Below are positions 25,879-35,489 of a stretch of DNA of 64,000 bases, one piece after another. The position numbers and the translations under genes were made by a program. Origin of the DNA: Novosphingobium resinovorum (GTDB lineage Bacteria; Pseudomonadota; Alphaproteobacteria; Sphingomonadales; Sphingomonadaceae); NCBI RefSeq assembly GCF_027922145.1, contig NZ_BSFC01000003.1, positions 160,892 through 224,891 on the forward strand. The letters run 5' to 3'. The notes under the pieces are model-generated. The model was not told the DNA's origin, did not search any database, and saw nothing but the letters and a program-made list of their open reading frames with translations. The number at the start of each line of letters is the position of its first letter. Position 1 is the stretch's first letter.

Positions 25879-25928
25879 TTCACGTCCTTCATTTCATGCA
25901 GGACCGCAGCTTAGGGCAAGGCGCGCAT

Positions 25929-26570
25929 ATGCCAACAGCGGCAATCAAGATTTGCGGTATCAGCACCGCCGCTTCGCTGGAAGCGGCCATCCGCGCCCGC
26001 GCCGCGCACATCGGCCTGGTGTTCTTCGCCAAGAGCCCGCGCGCGGTGAGCCCGGTGCAGGCGGCGCAGCTTTCGGAGCGCGCGGCGGACCGGATCGGCC
26101 GCGTCGGTCTGTTCGTGGACGCCGACGACGCGCTGCTCGGCGAGGCCGTGGGCGCGGCGAAGCTCGACGCGCTGCAACTCCACGGGTCCGAGACGCCCGA
26201 ACGCGCCGCGCAGCTGCGTGCCCGCTTCGGCATCCCCGTATGGAAGGCTTTGTCCGTCGCCACCGCCGACGACGTCACCCGCGCGAACGCCTACGCGGGC
26301 GCCGCCGATGTTGTCCTCTTCGACGCCAAGACGCCCAAGGGCGCTCTGCCCGGCGGCATGGGCCTCAGCTTCGACTGGGGCCTTGTCGCGAACTGGAAGG
26401 GGCCGTTGGCATGGGGCCTTGCAGGGGGGCTGGAACCGGCGAACGTCGCCGAGGCCATCCGTCTGACCGGTGCGCCGCTGGTCGATACCTCCTCGGGCGT
26501 GGAGAGCGCGCCGGGCGTGAAGGACGAAGCGCGCATCGCCGCCTTCTGCGCGGCGGTTCGGGCGGTCTGA
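25929..26570 (+). CDS. trpF: Phosphoribosylanthranilate isomerase
   Basis: Third step of tryptophan synthesis after anthranilate phosphoribosylation. The 213-residue TIM barrel starts with IKICGIS (catalytic Cys9), has GLVFFAKSPRAVS, LQLHGSE and VVLFDAKTP with the catalytic Asp, and GGLEPANV and DTSSGVES at the C-terminal phosphate site. ATG at 25929 is chosen over the longer upstream frame. In many alphaproteobacteria trpF, trpB and trpA are adjacent; here an outer-membrane protein gene on the other strand separates trpF from trpB. Confidence 0.95.
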   Translation: MPTAAIKICGISTAASLEAAIRARAAHIGLVFFAKSPRAVSPVQAAQLSERAADRIGRVGLFVDADDALLGEAVGAAKLDALQLHGSETPERAAQLRARFGIPVWKALSVATADDVTRANAYAGAADVVLFDAKTPKGALPGGMGLSFDWGLVANWKGPLAWGLAGGLEPANVAEAIRLTGAPLVDTSSGVESAPGVKDEARIAAFCAAVRAV

Positions 26571-26576
26571 CCCCCT

Positions 26577-26606
26577 CGTCATTGCGAGCGCAGCGAAGCA
26601 ATGACG
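26577..26606. repeat. Short form of palindromic repeat family 1
   Basis: Same 30-base unit as at 9763, seven bases after the trpF stop. Confidence 0.85.
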
Positions 26607-26621
26607 ACAAGGAGAACGAAG

Positions 26622-26650
26622 AAAGGGGCGGCCCGTCGGACCGCCCCTTT
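26622..26650. terminator. Bidirectional terminator between trpF and an outer-membrane protein gene
   Basis: AAAGGGGCGG and CCGCCCCTTT arms around a nine-base loop, serving trpF on the plus strand and the convergent porin-like gene on the minus strand. Confidence 0.8.
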
Positions 26651-26690
26651 CCTGGCTTACACTGCTTTCGCAGCGATCAGATCCGTGGGA

Positions 26691-27158
26691 TCAGAACTTG
26701 ACGCCTACGCCCACGAGGCCGCGGTCGGCGTCGGGGGTGTTGTCGCCGACCAGCAGGTGCTGGTATTCGGCCTTCACGTAGTAGCGCGAACCGACATCCT
26801 GCTGCACGCCGCCACCGACGCCCACGGCGCTGTTGCCGTAGCGGGTGTTCTTCGACTGCCAGTCGGCCAGCGCGTAGACCTTGGTGCCCGGGATCGGCTG
26901 CACGCCGATGCGGCCGCCGGCGCCCCACGAAACGCGGGTGTTGTCGGTCAGGATCTTGTCCGCCGAACCCTGCACACCCACGAAGAGCTTGTCGGTGAGG
27001 TCGTAGTCGTAACCAGCGGCCACACCAGCCGTTGCTTCGCTGTCGCTACCGTCCCAGATCACACCGCCGCGCGCTTCGACGCGAGCCTCGTTGGCCAGGG
27101 CGGGAGTGGCAGCGGCCACGGCAGCAACCGCGGCGAGCGAAACAAGTGCAATACGCAT
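26691..27158 (-). CDS. Outer-membrane beta-barrel protein (opacity/porin-like)
   Basis: 155 residues from ATG at 27158 with GGAG 13 bases upstream. A signal peptide of ~22 residues ends at ALA-N; the mature chain is eight short amphipathic strands (GVIWDGSD, ATAGVAAGYDYDL, KLFVGVQGSAD, RIGVQPIPGTKVYALADW, YYVKAEYQHLLVG) and terminates in VGVGVKF, the C-terminal Phe that the Bam machinery recognises. The size matches the OmpA/opacity eight-strand class. Substrate or function unknown. Confidence 0.85.
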   Translation of the reverse strand: MRIALVSLAAVAAVAAATPALANEARVEARGGVIWDGSDSEATAGVAAGYDYDLTDKLFVGVQGSADKILTDNTRVSWGAGGRIGVQPIPGTKVYALADWQSKNTRYGNSAVGVGGGVQQDVGSRYYVKAEYQHLLVGDNTPDADRGLVGVGVKF

Positions 27159-27474
27159 ATTATATAACTCCAAGTATTCCTGCGATCCCGACCCTCATCG
27201 GGGTTATCGTCGGGAGCCCCGCCGCTGGACCCCGTCACCTTTCAGTCAGATGAACGGTAAATTCTTGGAATCGTTCAAAACGTCACAAAACTGCAGTTTA
27301 TGCCGGTTAGGTGCTTTTGCCGATTTTCAGTTGCATTGTTTGCAATTGAATGTCCGCCAGGCGATCACCAAGCCCCTGTAGGCGCCCATGGTTTTCCGGC
27401 GTTCCCGGGGCAAACATGGCCCCTCTCCTCAAGGCGTCTGGACAAGCGCGGGGGGGTCTGCCAAGCGCCGGATC
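27159..27474. other. Divergent intergenic region between the outer-membrane protein and trpB
   Basis: 316 bases without a convincing gene. It carries the promoter of the outer-membrane protein on the minus strand (a possible TTGTGA-16-AAGAAT pair upstream of a ~90-base leader) and that of trpB on the plus strand. GC content is locally low around 27240-27360. Confidence 0.4.
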
Positions 27475-28709
<1,235 letters not shown>

Positions 28710-28713
<4 letters not shown>

Positions 28714-28961
28714 AAAAGGGCGGGTGGCAACGGTCGCTGATCGACGCCGCCGTGCTCTGGATGGCGGTGTTCCCGGCGATCAAGGTTCTTGCCGACCTCG
28801 TCCGGGTGCGCTCCTTCGACCTTTCGGGCGCGGGCTACTACTGGGCCTTCGCCTTTCGGGGAAGCTGGAGCGACATCGCCGTCAGCCTCGCCTACCTCGC
28901 CGTTTTCGTCGGCCTGACCGCCGCCATTCTCCGCTATTCCGGAAAGACGCTGTTCTCCTGA
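28710..28961 (+). CDS. Small membrane protein between trpB and trpA
   Basis: An 83-residue product beginning at TTG 28710, which overlaps the trpB stop, and ending in a TGA that overlaps the trpA ATG. It is basic at the N-terminus and has two hydrophobic helices, about 10-30 ([20 protein letters not shown]) and 56-75 ([19 protein letters not shown]). No characterised family is recognised. Overlap with both trp genes means it must be co-translated with them; whether it affects tryptophan synthase or merely rides in the operon is unknown. Confidence 0.7.
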
Positions 28962-29737
28962 TGACCCGCTTCGAAACCGCTTTCGCCAAAGGCCCCGCGC
29001 TCGTCTGCTTCATCACCGGGGGCGACGGCGACACCGCATCGAACCTCGACGCGCTCGTCGCGGGCGGCGCCGACGTGATCGAACTGGGCATGCCTTTCAC
29101 CGATCCCATGGCCGACGGCCCGGCGATCCAGGAAGCCAACTTGCGCAGCCTCGCCAAGGGCACGCGCACGGCGGACATCTTCCGCATCGCCGCCGAGTTC
29201 CGGCAGCGTCACCCCAATGTGCCGCTGGTGCTGATGGGCTACGCCAACCCGATGACCATCCGCGGCCCCGAGTGGTTTGCAGAGGAATGCGCCAAGGCCG
29301 GCGTCGACGGCGTGATCTGCGTCGACATCCCCAGCGAGGAAGACGCCGCCCTCGGCCCGGCGCTGCGCGAAAAGGGCGTTTCGCTCATCCGCCTCGCCAC
29401 CCCGACCACGGACGCCGCGCGTCTTCCCAAGGTGCTGGAGGGCTCCTCGGGCTTCCTCTACTACGTCTCGGTCGCCGGCATCACCGGCATGCAGCAGGCG
29501 GCGCAGGGATCGATCGAGGACGCGGTGGCGAAGCTCAAGGCCGCCACCGACATTCCCGTCGCGGTCGGCTTCGGCGTGCGCACGCCCGAACAGGCCGCCG
29601 CCATCGCCAAGGTGGCGGACGGCGTGGTCGTCGGCTCGGCCTTCATCGACATCGTCAAGCAGCATGGCGATGCCGCGCCCGGGCCGCTGCAGGATTATAC
29701 CGCATCGCTCGCCGAGGCGGTGCATTCCGCTCGATAG
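28961..29737 (+). CDS. trpA: Tryptophan synthase alpha chain
   Basis: Cleaves indole-3-glycerol phosphate to indole, passed through the tunnel to TrpB. The 258-residue TIM barrel has catalytic Glu41 in VIELGMPFTDP and Asp52 in MADGP (matching E49 and D60 of enteric TrpA), YYVSVAGITG and VGFGVRTPEQ at the phosphate site. ATG at 28961 overlaps the upstream TGA. Confidence 0.97.
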   Translation: MTRFETAFAKGPALVCFITGGDGDTASNLDALVAGGADVIELGMPFTDPMADGPAIQEANLRSLAKGTRTADIFRIAAEFRQRHPNVPLVLMGYANPMTIRGPEWFAEECAKAGVDGVICVDIPSEEDAALGPALREKGVSLIRLATPTTDAARLPKVLEGSSGFLYYVSVAGITGMQQAAQGSIEDAVAKLKAATDIPVAVGFGVRTPEQAAAIAKVADGVVVGSAFIDIVKQHGDAAPGPLQDYTASLAEAVHSAR

Positions 29738-29749
29738 AGCCAAGCCGAT

Positions 29750-29826
29750 GGGGCTTCGACAAGCTCAGACTGAGCGGTGTTGGAGGCTTACGCCACTTCC
29801 GCTCAACCTGAGCTTGCCGAAGGGTC
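29750..29826. repeat. Palindromic intergenic repeat family 3
   Basis: GGGGCTTCGACAAGCTCAGA and CCTGAGCTTGCCGAAGGGT form an imperfect inverted repeat between trpA and folC. The upstream end of the folC open frame runs through it, so the earliest in-frame start was not used. Confidence 0.8.
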
Positions 29827-29875
29827 GGACACAGCCTCTCGAAGCCCCCACGCGCACGGCGCCGTCGAGGACACC

Positions 29876-31192
29876 ATGAAAGACTTCGCCGTGTCGGACT
29901 CCCCCGCCGTTCAGGCCCAGCTCGATCGCCTTGCCGCGCTGTCGCTGCCGCAAGGCCGCATCGGGCTTGAGGCGATCCGCACGCTGCTGGCGCACCTCGG
30001 CGATCCGCACTTGCGCATCGCGCCCGCGTTCCACGTCGCGGGCACCAACGGCAAGGGATCGACCTGCGCCTTCCTGCGCGCGATCCTGGAGGCGCAGGGG
30101 TACAAGGTCCACGCGATCACCAGCCCGCATCTGGTGCGCTACAACGAACGCATCCGCATCGCGGGCGAACTGGTCGGCGACGACGAACTCGCCGCCCTGC
30201 TGGCCGAAGTCCTGGACGCGGCGCACGATCTCGAAGTCAGCTTCTTCGAAACGACGATCGCCGCCAGCTTCCTCGCTTTCGCGCGCCATCCGGCGGATGT
30301 CTGCGTGATCGAGGTCGGTCTCGGCGGCCGGTTCGACGCCACCAACGTACTGCCCGCGCCGCTGGTCTGCGGCATGGCGACGCTGGGGATCGACCACGAA
30401 CGCTTCCTCCTCGCCCCCGAGGACGGCACGCCCGCCGAGCCGCTCACCCGCATCGCCTTCGAGAAGGCGGGCATCCGCCGTCCGCACGTGCCGCTGGTGA
30501 CGCAGAACTACCCGCACGAAGTCGCCGCGTTCCTGCAATCCCTCGCCGCTTCCGAGGACGTACCGCTGCAGTCGCGCGACGCCGAGTGGAAGGCGCAGGT
30601 CACCCGCGACGCCATCTGGTTCGAGGACCGCCACGGCGCCTTGACGCTCCCCCTGCCCGAGATGCCCGGCGCGCACCAGGCGGACAACGCCGCCCTCGCC
30701 GTCGCCATGCTGCGCGCGCAGGACGTGCTGAAGATCGATCCTCACGCCTTCGCCGAGGGCATCCGCGCCGCGCGCTGGCCCGCGCGGATGCAACTGCTGG
30801 GCGACGGGCCGCTGACGGCGCTCGTCCCCGGCACGCCGGTCTGGCTCGACGGCGGGCACAACCGCGACGCCGGGCTGGCACTGGAAGCATTCCTGCGCGA
30901 GCGGGGGCAGGCGCCGCATCTGATCCTCGGCATGATCGCGGGCAAGGACCCCGCCGCGCTGCTCGATCCGCTCCACCGCCTCGTCGAAAGCGTGACGCTG
31001 GTGCCGGTGCCGGGGCATGACTGCCACCCGCCCGAGGCGTTCGCAGGCTGGTCGCTGCCGACGTCCTCCGCGCCGGATGTGGCGACGGCGCTGCGCGATC
31101 TCGAAAAGCTGGCCCCACGCGCCGTGCTGATCGCGGGTTCGCTCTACCTTGCGGGCGCGGTGCTGCGGGACAACGGCGAAGTGCCGGACTGA
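29876..31192 (+). CDS. folC: Folylpolyglutamate/dihydrofolate synthase
   Basis: Adds glutamate to dihydropteroate and folates. The 438 residues show the Mur-ligase P-loop GTNGKGST at 56-63, TSPHLVRYNERI, GLGGRFDATNV, and DGGHNRDA in the C-terminal domain. ATG at 29876 is preceded by GAGG; the longer frame from 29777 reads through a repeat and is rejected. In many alphaproteobacteria accD stands between trpA and folC; here only a repeat does. Confidence 0.95.
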   Translation: MKDFAVSDSPAVQAQLDRLAALSLPQGRIGLEAIRTLLAHLGDPHLRIAPAFHVAGTNGKGSTCAFLRAILEAQGYKVHAITSPHLVRYNERIRIAGELVGDDELAALLAEVLDAAHDLEVSFFETTIAASFLAFARHPADVCVIEVGLGGRFDATNVLPAPLVCGMATLGIDHERFLLAPEDGTPAEPLTRIAFEKAGIRRPHVPLVTQNYPHEVAAFLQSLAASEDVPLQSRDAEWKAQVTRDAIWFEDRHGALTLPLPEMPGAHQADNAALAVAMLRAQDVLKIDPHAFAEGIRAARWPARMQLLGDGPLTALVPGTPVWLDGGHNRDAGLALEAFLRERGQAPHLILGMIAGKDPAALLDPLHRLVESVTLVPVPGHDCHPPEAFAGWSLPTSSAPDVATALRDLEKLAPRAVLIAGSLYLAGAVLRDNGEVPD

Positions 31193-31206
31193 AGAGTTGA
31201 TCAGTT

Positions 31207-31325
31207 CGTCGTCCCGGGCTTGATCCGGGACCGCTGGCTGTCTTTAGGAATAGGTCGTCGGCAAGGCGCCCGAAGCGAGGTGGGTCGTTCACGGCCAGCG
31301 GTCCCGGATCAAGTCCGGGACGACG
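31207..31325. repeat. Palindromic intergenic repeat family 2
   Basis: Inverted repeat with the same GTCCCGG-CTTGATCCGGGACC core as at 23204, between the convergent folC and AmpG-like genes. Confidence 0.9.
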
Positions 31326-31341
31326 TTATGCTGCTTTCCCT

Positions 31342-32652
31342 CTACTCCACCTCACCCGCAGACCCCAGCGCCTGATCGACGAGCCCTGTCCGGCTCAGCC
31401 ACCAAAACAGCGCGATGCCGGGCAGCGACGCCACCGTGGTGAGCAAGTAGAAGTTCACGTAGCCCATGGCCTCGATCAGCGCGCCCGCCGTCGTGCCGGT
31501 GGCGAGCCGCCCGACGACGCTCGCTCCGGCCGAGATCAGCGCATACTGCGCCGCCGTGTAGCGCAAGTCGCACAGCGCCGAGAAATAGGCGATCACCACC
31601 ACGCCGCCGTAGCCCGACGCGATGTTCTCGAAGCCGATGGCGCCAGCCATGCCCCAGTTGCTGTGCCCGGCCGCAGCCAGCGCCGCGAAGCTGAGGTTCG
31701 ACACACCCATCAGCACCAGCGAGAGCATCACCGAGCGCTTGAGGCCCATGCGCGCATAAGCGACGCCGCCGATGAACACGCCGATCATGTAGGCCCAGAA
31801 GCCCAGGCCGATGTCGTAGATCGCGATCTCGTCGTTGCTGAAGCCGAGGTCGTCGAACAGCAGGCGGAAGGTCAGGTTCGCCAGCGTGTCGCCGATCTTG
31901 TGGACGAGGATGAACAGCAGCACTAGGAACGCGCCGTTGCGGCGGAAGAACTCCCCGAACGGCCCGGCGATGGAGGACCAGACTTCGGCCAGCCCCTTCT
32001 TCTCGACCACCACCTTGCGGCGCTCCGGCTCGCCCAGCACCAGCGCGGTGAGCATCGCGGGCAGCGCGAAGACGGCGCATGCCGCATAGCCCACGCCCCA
32101 GCCGTAGCGCGCCGAAAGCACCAGCGCGAGCGCGCCCGCCCCCGCCGAGCCGATGCGCCAGCCGTACTGGCTCATGCCCGACCCGGTGCCGAGCTGGTAG
32201 GGCTTGAGCGTCTCGATGCGGTAGGCGTCGATGACGATGTCGAAGCTGGCGCCCGCCACGCCCACCAGCACGGCGGCGAGCACGGTCGCGCCGATGTCCG
32301 CCGCCGGATCGACCAGCGCGAGATTCAGAACCGCCGCAATCACGGCAAGCCCGCAGACCAGCATCCACGATACGCGCTGCCCCATGCGGTGCAGCACCGG
32401 CAGGTGCACGCCGTCGACGATCCAGGCCCAGAACACCTTGAGATTGTAGACCAGGAACGCCAGCGTGAAGGCGGTGACGGTCTTCTTGTCGATCCCGTCC
32501 TGCGCCAGACGCGTGGTCAGCGTCGCGCCGATCATCGCATAAGGAAAGCCCGAGGACAGGCCGAGCATGAACGAGGCGAGCGACTCCCGCTCGAAATAGG
32601 GCTTGATCGAATCCCCGACGCTGCGACGCTCTGCGATGGTATCGGCGTCCAC
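31342..32652 (-). CDS. AmpG-like major facilitator permease
   Basis: A 436-residue MFS protein with about 12-14 membrane helices. The N-terminal LGLSSGFPYAMIGATLTTRL, the GTGSGMSQYGWRIGSAGAGAL region and the C-terminal AQYALISAGASVVGRLATG stretch match the AmpG family, which imports GlcNAc-anhydromuropeptides for cell-wall recycling. Start GTG at 32652 is preferred because GAGGAG precedes it by six bases; the frame also runs back to 32766 and would overlap the divergent pseudouridine synthase. AmpG is a likely but not certain substrate class; other AmpG-like MFS proteins carry different cargo. Confidence 0.78.
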   Translation of the reverse strand: MDADTIAERRSVGDSIKPYFERESLASFMLGLSSGFPYAMIGATLTTRLAQDGIDKKTVTAFTLAFLVYNLKVFWAWIVDGVHLPVLHRMGQRVSWMLVCGLAVIAAVLNLALVDPAADIGATVLAAVLVGVAGASFDIVIDAYRIETLKPYQLGTGSGMSQYGWRIGSAGAGALALVLSARYGWGVGYAACAVFALPAMLTALVLGEPERRKVVVEKKGLAEVWSSIAGPFGEFFRRNGAFLVLLFILVHKIGDTLANLTFRLLFDDLGFSNDEIAIYDIGLGFWAYMIGVFIGGVAYARMGLKRSVMLSLVLMGVSNLSFAALAAAGHSNWGMAGAIGFENIASGYGGVVVIAYFSALCDLRYTAAQYALISAGASVVGRLATGTTAGALIEAMGYVNFYLLTTVASLPGIALFWWLSRTGLVDQALGSAGEVE

Positions 32653-32746
32653 GCCGGTCTCCTCATTTGCGGTTGCCGCCAACTTAGCGGCGGCGATCCG
32701 TAAGGGAAGGCTGGATGAAGCGGCGATCAACAGGTATGGGCCACGA

Positions 32747-34207
32747 ATGTCCAAACCTCCCAGCAAGTCTTCAGGCGGCAGATCAGGCGGCTCCGGCCGT
32801 GGTCGCGATTCCGGTTCCTCGTTCGGTGGAGCTCCGCGTGGCGGCTCTTCGCGGGGCGGTGCATCGCGTGATGGCGGCCCCCGCTACAACGCCGGAAGTG
32901 GCAGTGCACGTGGCCGCACCGGCCGCGATGACGGTCCTGACGCGCCCCGTGGCGATGCTCCGCGCGGCGGACGCGGACGCCGCGAAGCCCCCCGTATCGG
33001 CAGCCGCGAGGACTTCCGCAATGAATTCCCGCGCCGTGGCTCCAGAGACGGTGGGCGTGACGGCGCCTCCCGCGATGCTGGTCCGCGCGATGCCGCTGCC
33101 CGCGATGGCGCCCGTACCGGCGCCCCGCGTAGCGATCGTCCGCGTGAGGATACCCCGCGTGGCGGTTCCTACCGCAGTGGTCCGGGGCGCGACGGCGCGC
33201 CGCGTTCAGAGCGTGCGCAAGGCGGCGGATCGCGCGATGCGACCTATCGCAGCGGACCTGCACGTGATGGCGCCCGCTCCGATTCCCGCGACGGCGAACG
33301 CGGCTATCGTCCGCGCCGCGACGATCGCGCATTCGGCTCGGATCGCGGCCCACGCCCTGCCCGCCCGACCGGCCCCCGCCCCAACCTCAAGCCCGGCGCC
33401 GCCCCGCGCGCTGCCGCGCCGACGCCCAAGGACCCCTCGCTGCCCGCCCGCGAAGGCGAGCGCGTGGCCAAACTGCTCGCCCGCGCCGGCGTCGCCAGCC
33501 GCCGCGAGGTCGAGCGCCTGATCATCGAAGGCCGCGTCACGCTGGACGACGTAGTGATCGAGACGCCCTCTACGGTGCTCACCTCCCTGCGCGGCGTCGC
33601 GGTGGACGGCAATCCGATCGCGGAAGCCGAAGGCACCCGCCTGTTCCTGTTCCACAAGCCCTCGGGCCTCATCACCGCCGAGCGCGATCCGGCGGGCCGC
33701 CCGACGATCTACACCGCGCTGCGCAACGCCCTGCCCGAAGGCACCGGCCGCGTGATGCCGATCGGCCGCCTCGATCTCAACACCGAGGGCCTGCTGCTGC
33801 TGACCAACGACGGCGAGTTCAAGCGCCAGCTCGAACTGCCCGCCACCGGCGTGCCGCGCACCTACCGCGCGCGTACTTTTGGTGACATCACGCAGGAACA
33901 GCTCGAACAGCTGATGGAAGGCATCGAGGTCGATGGCGTGATCTACGGCAAGATCGACGCCAACATGGAGCGCCGCACCGGGCGCAACCAGTGGATCGAG
34001 ATGACCCTGACCGAAGGCAAGAACCGCGAAGTGCGCCGCGTGCTCGAAGCGCTCGGCCTGCAGGTCAGCCGCCTGCTGCGCACCGCCTACGGCCCGTTCC
34101 GCCTCGGCGACATGCCCAAGGGCATGGCCGGTGAAGTCTCGCAGCGCGACCTCGAGAACTTCCGCAAGAGCCTGCCGAGCCAGAATCCCACGAGAACGCA
34201 GGCATGA
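32747..34207 (+). CDS. RluB-type 23S rRNA pseudouridine synthase with a long disordered N-terminal arm
   Basis: The C-terminal ~255 residues form an RsuA/RluB-type pseudouridine synthase: an S4 domain from about residue 232 (AKLLARAGVASRREVERLI) and the catalytic motif GRLDLNTEG at ~339 with its Asp. Before this is a ~230-residue tract of almost only Gly, Arg, Asp, Ser, Pro and Ala in RDG/GSRDG-like units, expected to be disordered and RNA-binding. It starts at ATG 32747; the open frame upstream has no similarity. rsmD follows with a four-base overlap, coupling two rRNA-modification genes. Confidence 0.92.
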   Translation: MSKPPSKSSGGRSGGSGRGRDSGSSFGGAPRGGSSRGGASRDGGPRYNAGSGSARGRTGRDDGPDAPRGDAPRGGRGRREAPRIGSREDFRNEFPRRGSRDGGRDGASRDAGPRDAAARDGARTGAPRSDRPREDTPRGGSYRSGPGRDGAPRSERAQGGGSRDATYRSGPARDGARSDSRDGERGYRPRRDDRAFGSDRGPRPARPTGPRPNLKPGAAPRAAAPTPKDPSLPAREGERVAKLLARAGVASRREVERLIIEGRVTLDDVVIETPSTVLTSLRGVAVDGNPIAEAEGTRLFLFHKPSGLITAERDPAGRPTIYTALRNALPEGTGRVMPIGRLDLNTEGLLLLTNDGEFKRQLELPATGVPRTYRARTFGDITQEQLEQLMEGIEVDGVIYGKIDANMERRTGRNQWIEMTLTEGKNREVRRVLEALGLQVSRLLRTAYGPFRLGDMPKGMAGEVSQRDLENFRKSLPSQNPTRTQA

Positions 34208-34761
34208 GCGGAAACCTGCGGATTATCGCGGGCGAATGGCGCGGCCGCAAGCTGGCTGCGCCCGAGGGTGACACTACCCGCCCCACCGCCGACCGCACGC
34301 GCGAGACGCTGTTCTCGATGCTGGTCAGCCGCCTCGGCGATTTCGAGGGGCTGAAGGTGGCGGACCTGTTCGCGGGCTCGGGCGCGCTGGGGCTGGAAGC
34401 CCTGTCGCGCGGGGCGGCGCACTGCCTGTTCGTCGATCAGGATGCAGGCGCGATCCGGGCGATTCGCAAGAACATCGCCAACCTGCAGGCGCAGCCGCGC
34501 AGCGACGTGCGCGCCTCCTCGGTGATGTCGCTGGGGACCGCAAAGGAGCCGCTCGACCTCGTGCTGCTCGACCCGCCTTACGATACCGGCGCGGGTCAGG
34601 TGGCGGTGGACAAGCTGGCTCGCCTCGGCTGGATCGGCGAAGGCACCTGGGTGAGCCTCGAAACCGGCAAGGGTGAAAGCGTGGCCATCAAGGGCTTCGA
34701 AGCCGACGTCACGCGTGATGTCGGCAAGGCCAGGCTGCACCTCCTGCGCCGTACATCTTGA
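34204..34761 (+). CDS. rsmD: 16S rRNA (guanine-N2)-methyltransferase RsmD
   Basis: Methylates G966 of 16S rRNA in the 30S subunit. The 185 residues begin with RIIAGEWRGRKL, then RPTADRTRETLF, motif I DLFAGSGALGLEAL and the catalytic DPPY at about residue 122. The ATG overlaps the rluB-type stop by four bases. Confidence 0.95.
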   Translation: MSGNLRIIAGEWRGRKLAAPEGDTTRPTADRTRETLFSMLVSRLGDFEGLKVADLFAGSGALGLEALSRGAAHCLFVDQDAGAIRAIRKNIANLQAQPRSDVRASSVMSLGTAKEPLDLVLLDPPYDTGAGQVAVDKLARLGWIGEGTWVSLETGKGESVAIKGFEADVTRDVGKARLHLLRRTS

Positions 34762-34786
34762 CATTTATAACCAAATAGGCTATATG
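34758..34786 (+). promoter_or_regulatory. Consensus-like promoter beyond rsmD
   Basis: TTGACA (34758-34763) and TATATG (34781-34786) with a 17-base AT-rich spacer; the -35 box overlaps the rsmD stop. A start near 34793 is expected on the plus strand. It is the strongest sigma-70-type match seen in the window, but no known gene lies downstream of it. Confidence 0.55.
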
Positions 34787-35021
34787 TCCCAGCATCCGCA
34801 GCGGTGATGTACAAGCCACTTTCGGTGTATCGGGTCGGCGTCGTGGGCCGGGATGCGGTTTCAGCCGTAGCTACGCAAACCACGAGTCCGTTCGAAGACC
34901 CGGACTGTCTCTGCGCTACCGGAAACGCCGTCCATACGTTCCTGCGACACACGGCAGGACATGGGACGGCCATCCCGGATAGCCTTCGGCCGATAACGAT
35001 GCGAACCCTAACGACGGCCAC

Positions 35022-35180
35022 ATGGGACTTTCCGATGGAATACAGGTCGAGCCGGGCTGCACCGTGAGTTACCCGGCCGCTCGCCAGAGCTTCACGGAAA
35101 ACAAAACCCCGCGTCCCGGTGAGGACGCTCCCGACGCCGACCCGATGTTACCGGTCTTCGCGTTGATTTCCCCGGCGTAA
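35022..35180 (+). CDS. Possible 52-residue open frame, uncertain
   Basis: ATG at 35022 opens a 52-residue frame with a proline-rich C-terminal part (TPRPGEDAPDAD) and no membrane segment. There is no Shine-Dalgarno sequence before it and no recognised relative, so it may be chance. It is listed because it lies in the otherwise unexplained transcription-ready region after rsmD. Confidence 0.15.
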   Translation: MGLSDGIQVEPGCTVSYPAARQSFTENKTPRPGEDAPDADPMLPVFALISPA

Positions 35181-35268
35181 TGGCCTGCACTCGCCAGCGG
35201 GCGTTTCCGCGTGTCCGCAGCATACTCCGTTAGATCAAAGCACAACCCTGGTATGTGCATGCAAAACC

Positions 35269-35355
35269 CGTCATTCCCGCGAAGGCGGGAACCCATCTCC
35301 TAACGGCTCGTGTTGCACCGGCATCAGCTGGGTCCCCGCCTTCGCGGGGATGACG
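35269..35355. repeat. Palindromic intergenic repeat family 4
   Basis: CGTCATTCCCGCGAAGGCGG facing CCGCCTTCGCGGGGATGACG (imperfect) across ~50 bases. The same element is at 44915, and a remnant is at 50069. Confidence 0.9.
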
Positions 35356-35400
35356 ACATGAGGGATGGCAAAGCAAAGGTAGTGGTAAAGATACTATCCT

Positions 35401-35444
35401 CACATCTCGTCATTGCGAGCGCAGCGAAGCAATGACGAGATGTG
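35401..35444. repeat. Short family 1 repeat with extended arms
   Basis: CACATCTCGTCATTGC and GCAATGACGAGATGTG arms of 16 bases match perfectly; the core is the same as at 9763 and 26577. It lies 46 bases before the stop of the minus-strand secreted-protein gene and may help terminate it. Confidence 0.88.
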
Positions 35445-35489
35445 AGTGTGTCCCTCCCCGAGCTTGTCCCAGGAAGGAATTTACACGTC

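Larger units (their letters stand above)
34762..35489. other. 728-base region without a recognised gene
   Basis: It contains the promoter above, two overlapping short open frames (34804-35067, 87 codons, and 35022-35180, 52 codons, both without a good ribosome site), and a minus-strand hairpin at 35111-35128 (GCGTCC and GGACGC arms followed by a GGGGTTTTGTTTT-like tail). It also holds repeat family 4 at 35269-35355 and a short family 1 repeat at 35401-35444. Composition differs from neighbouring genes: the third-position GC bias is weak, so the short frames are doubtful. Confidence 0.5.

Noticed and set aside
32715..33521. Long overlapping reading frame in the RluB-type arm
   Set aside because: It is open only because the GC-rich RDG-type repeats have no stops in three frames. 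It lacks a ribosome site and domains, and the rluB frame continues into a real synthase.
34596..35021. Minus-strand frame with a VAQRQS-like stretch that resembles antisense of a tRNA
   Set aside because: No cloverleaf can be drawn at the corresponding bases and the frame runs on into antisense rsmD.
34804..35067. 87-codon plus-strand frame after rsmD
   Set aside because: No ribosome site, weak third-position GC bias and no recognised domain; kept only as part of the unexplained region.
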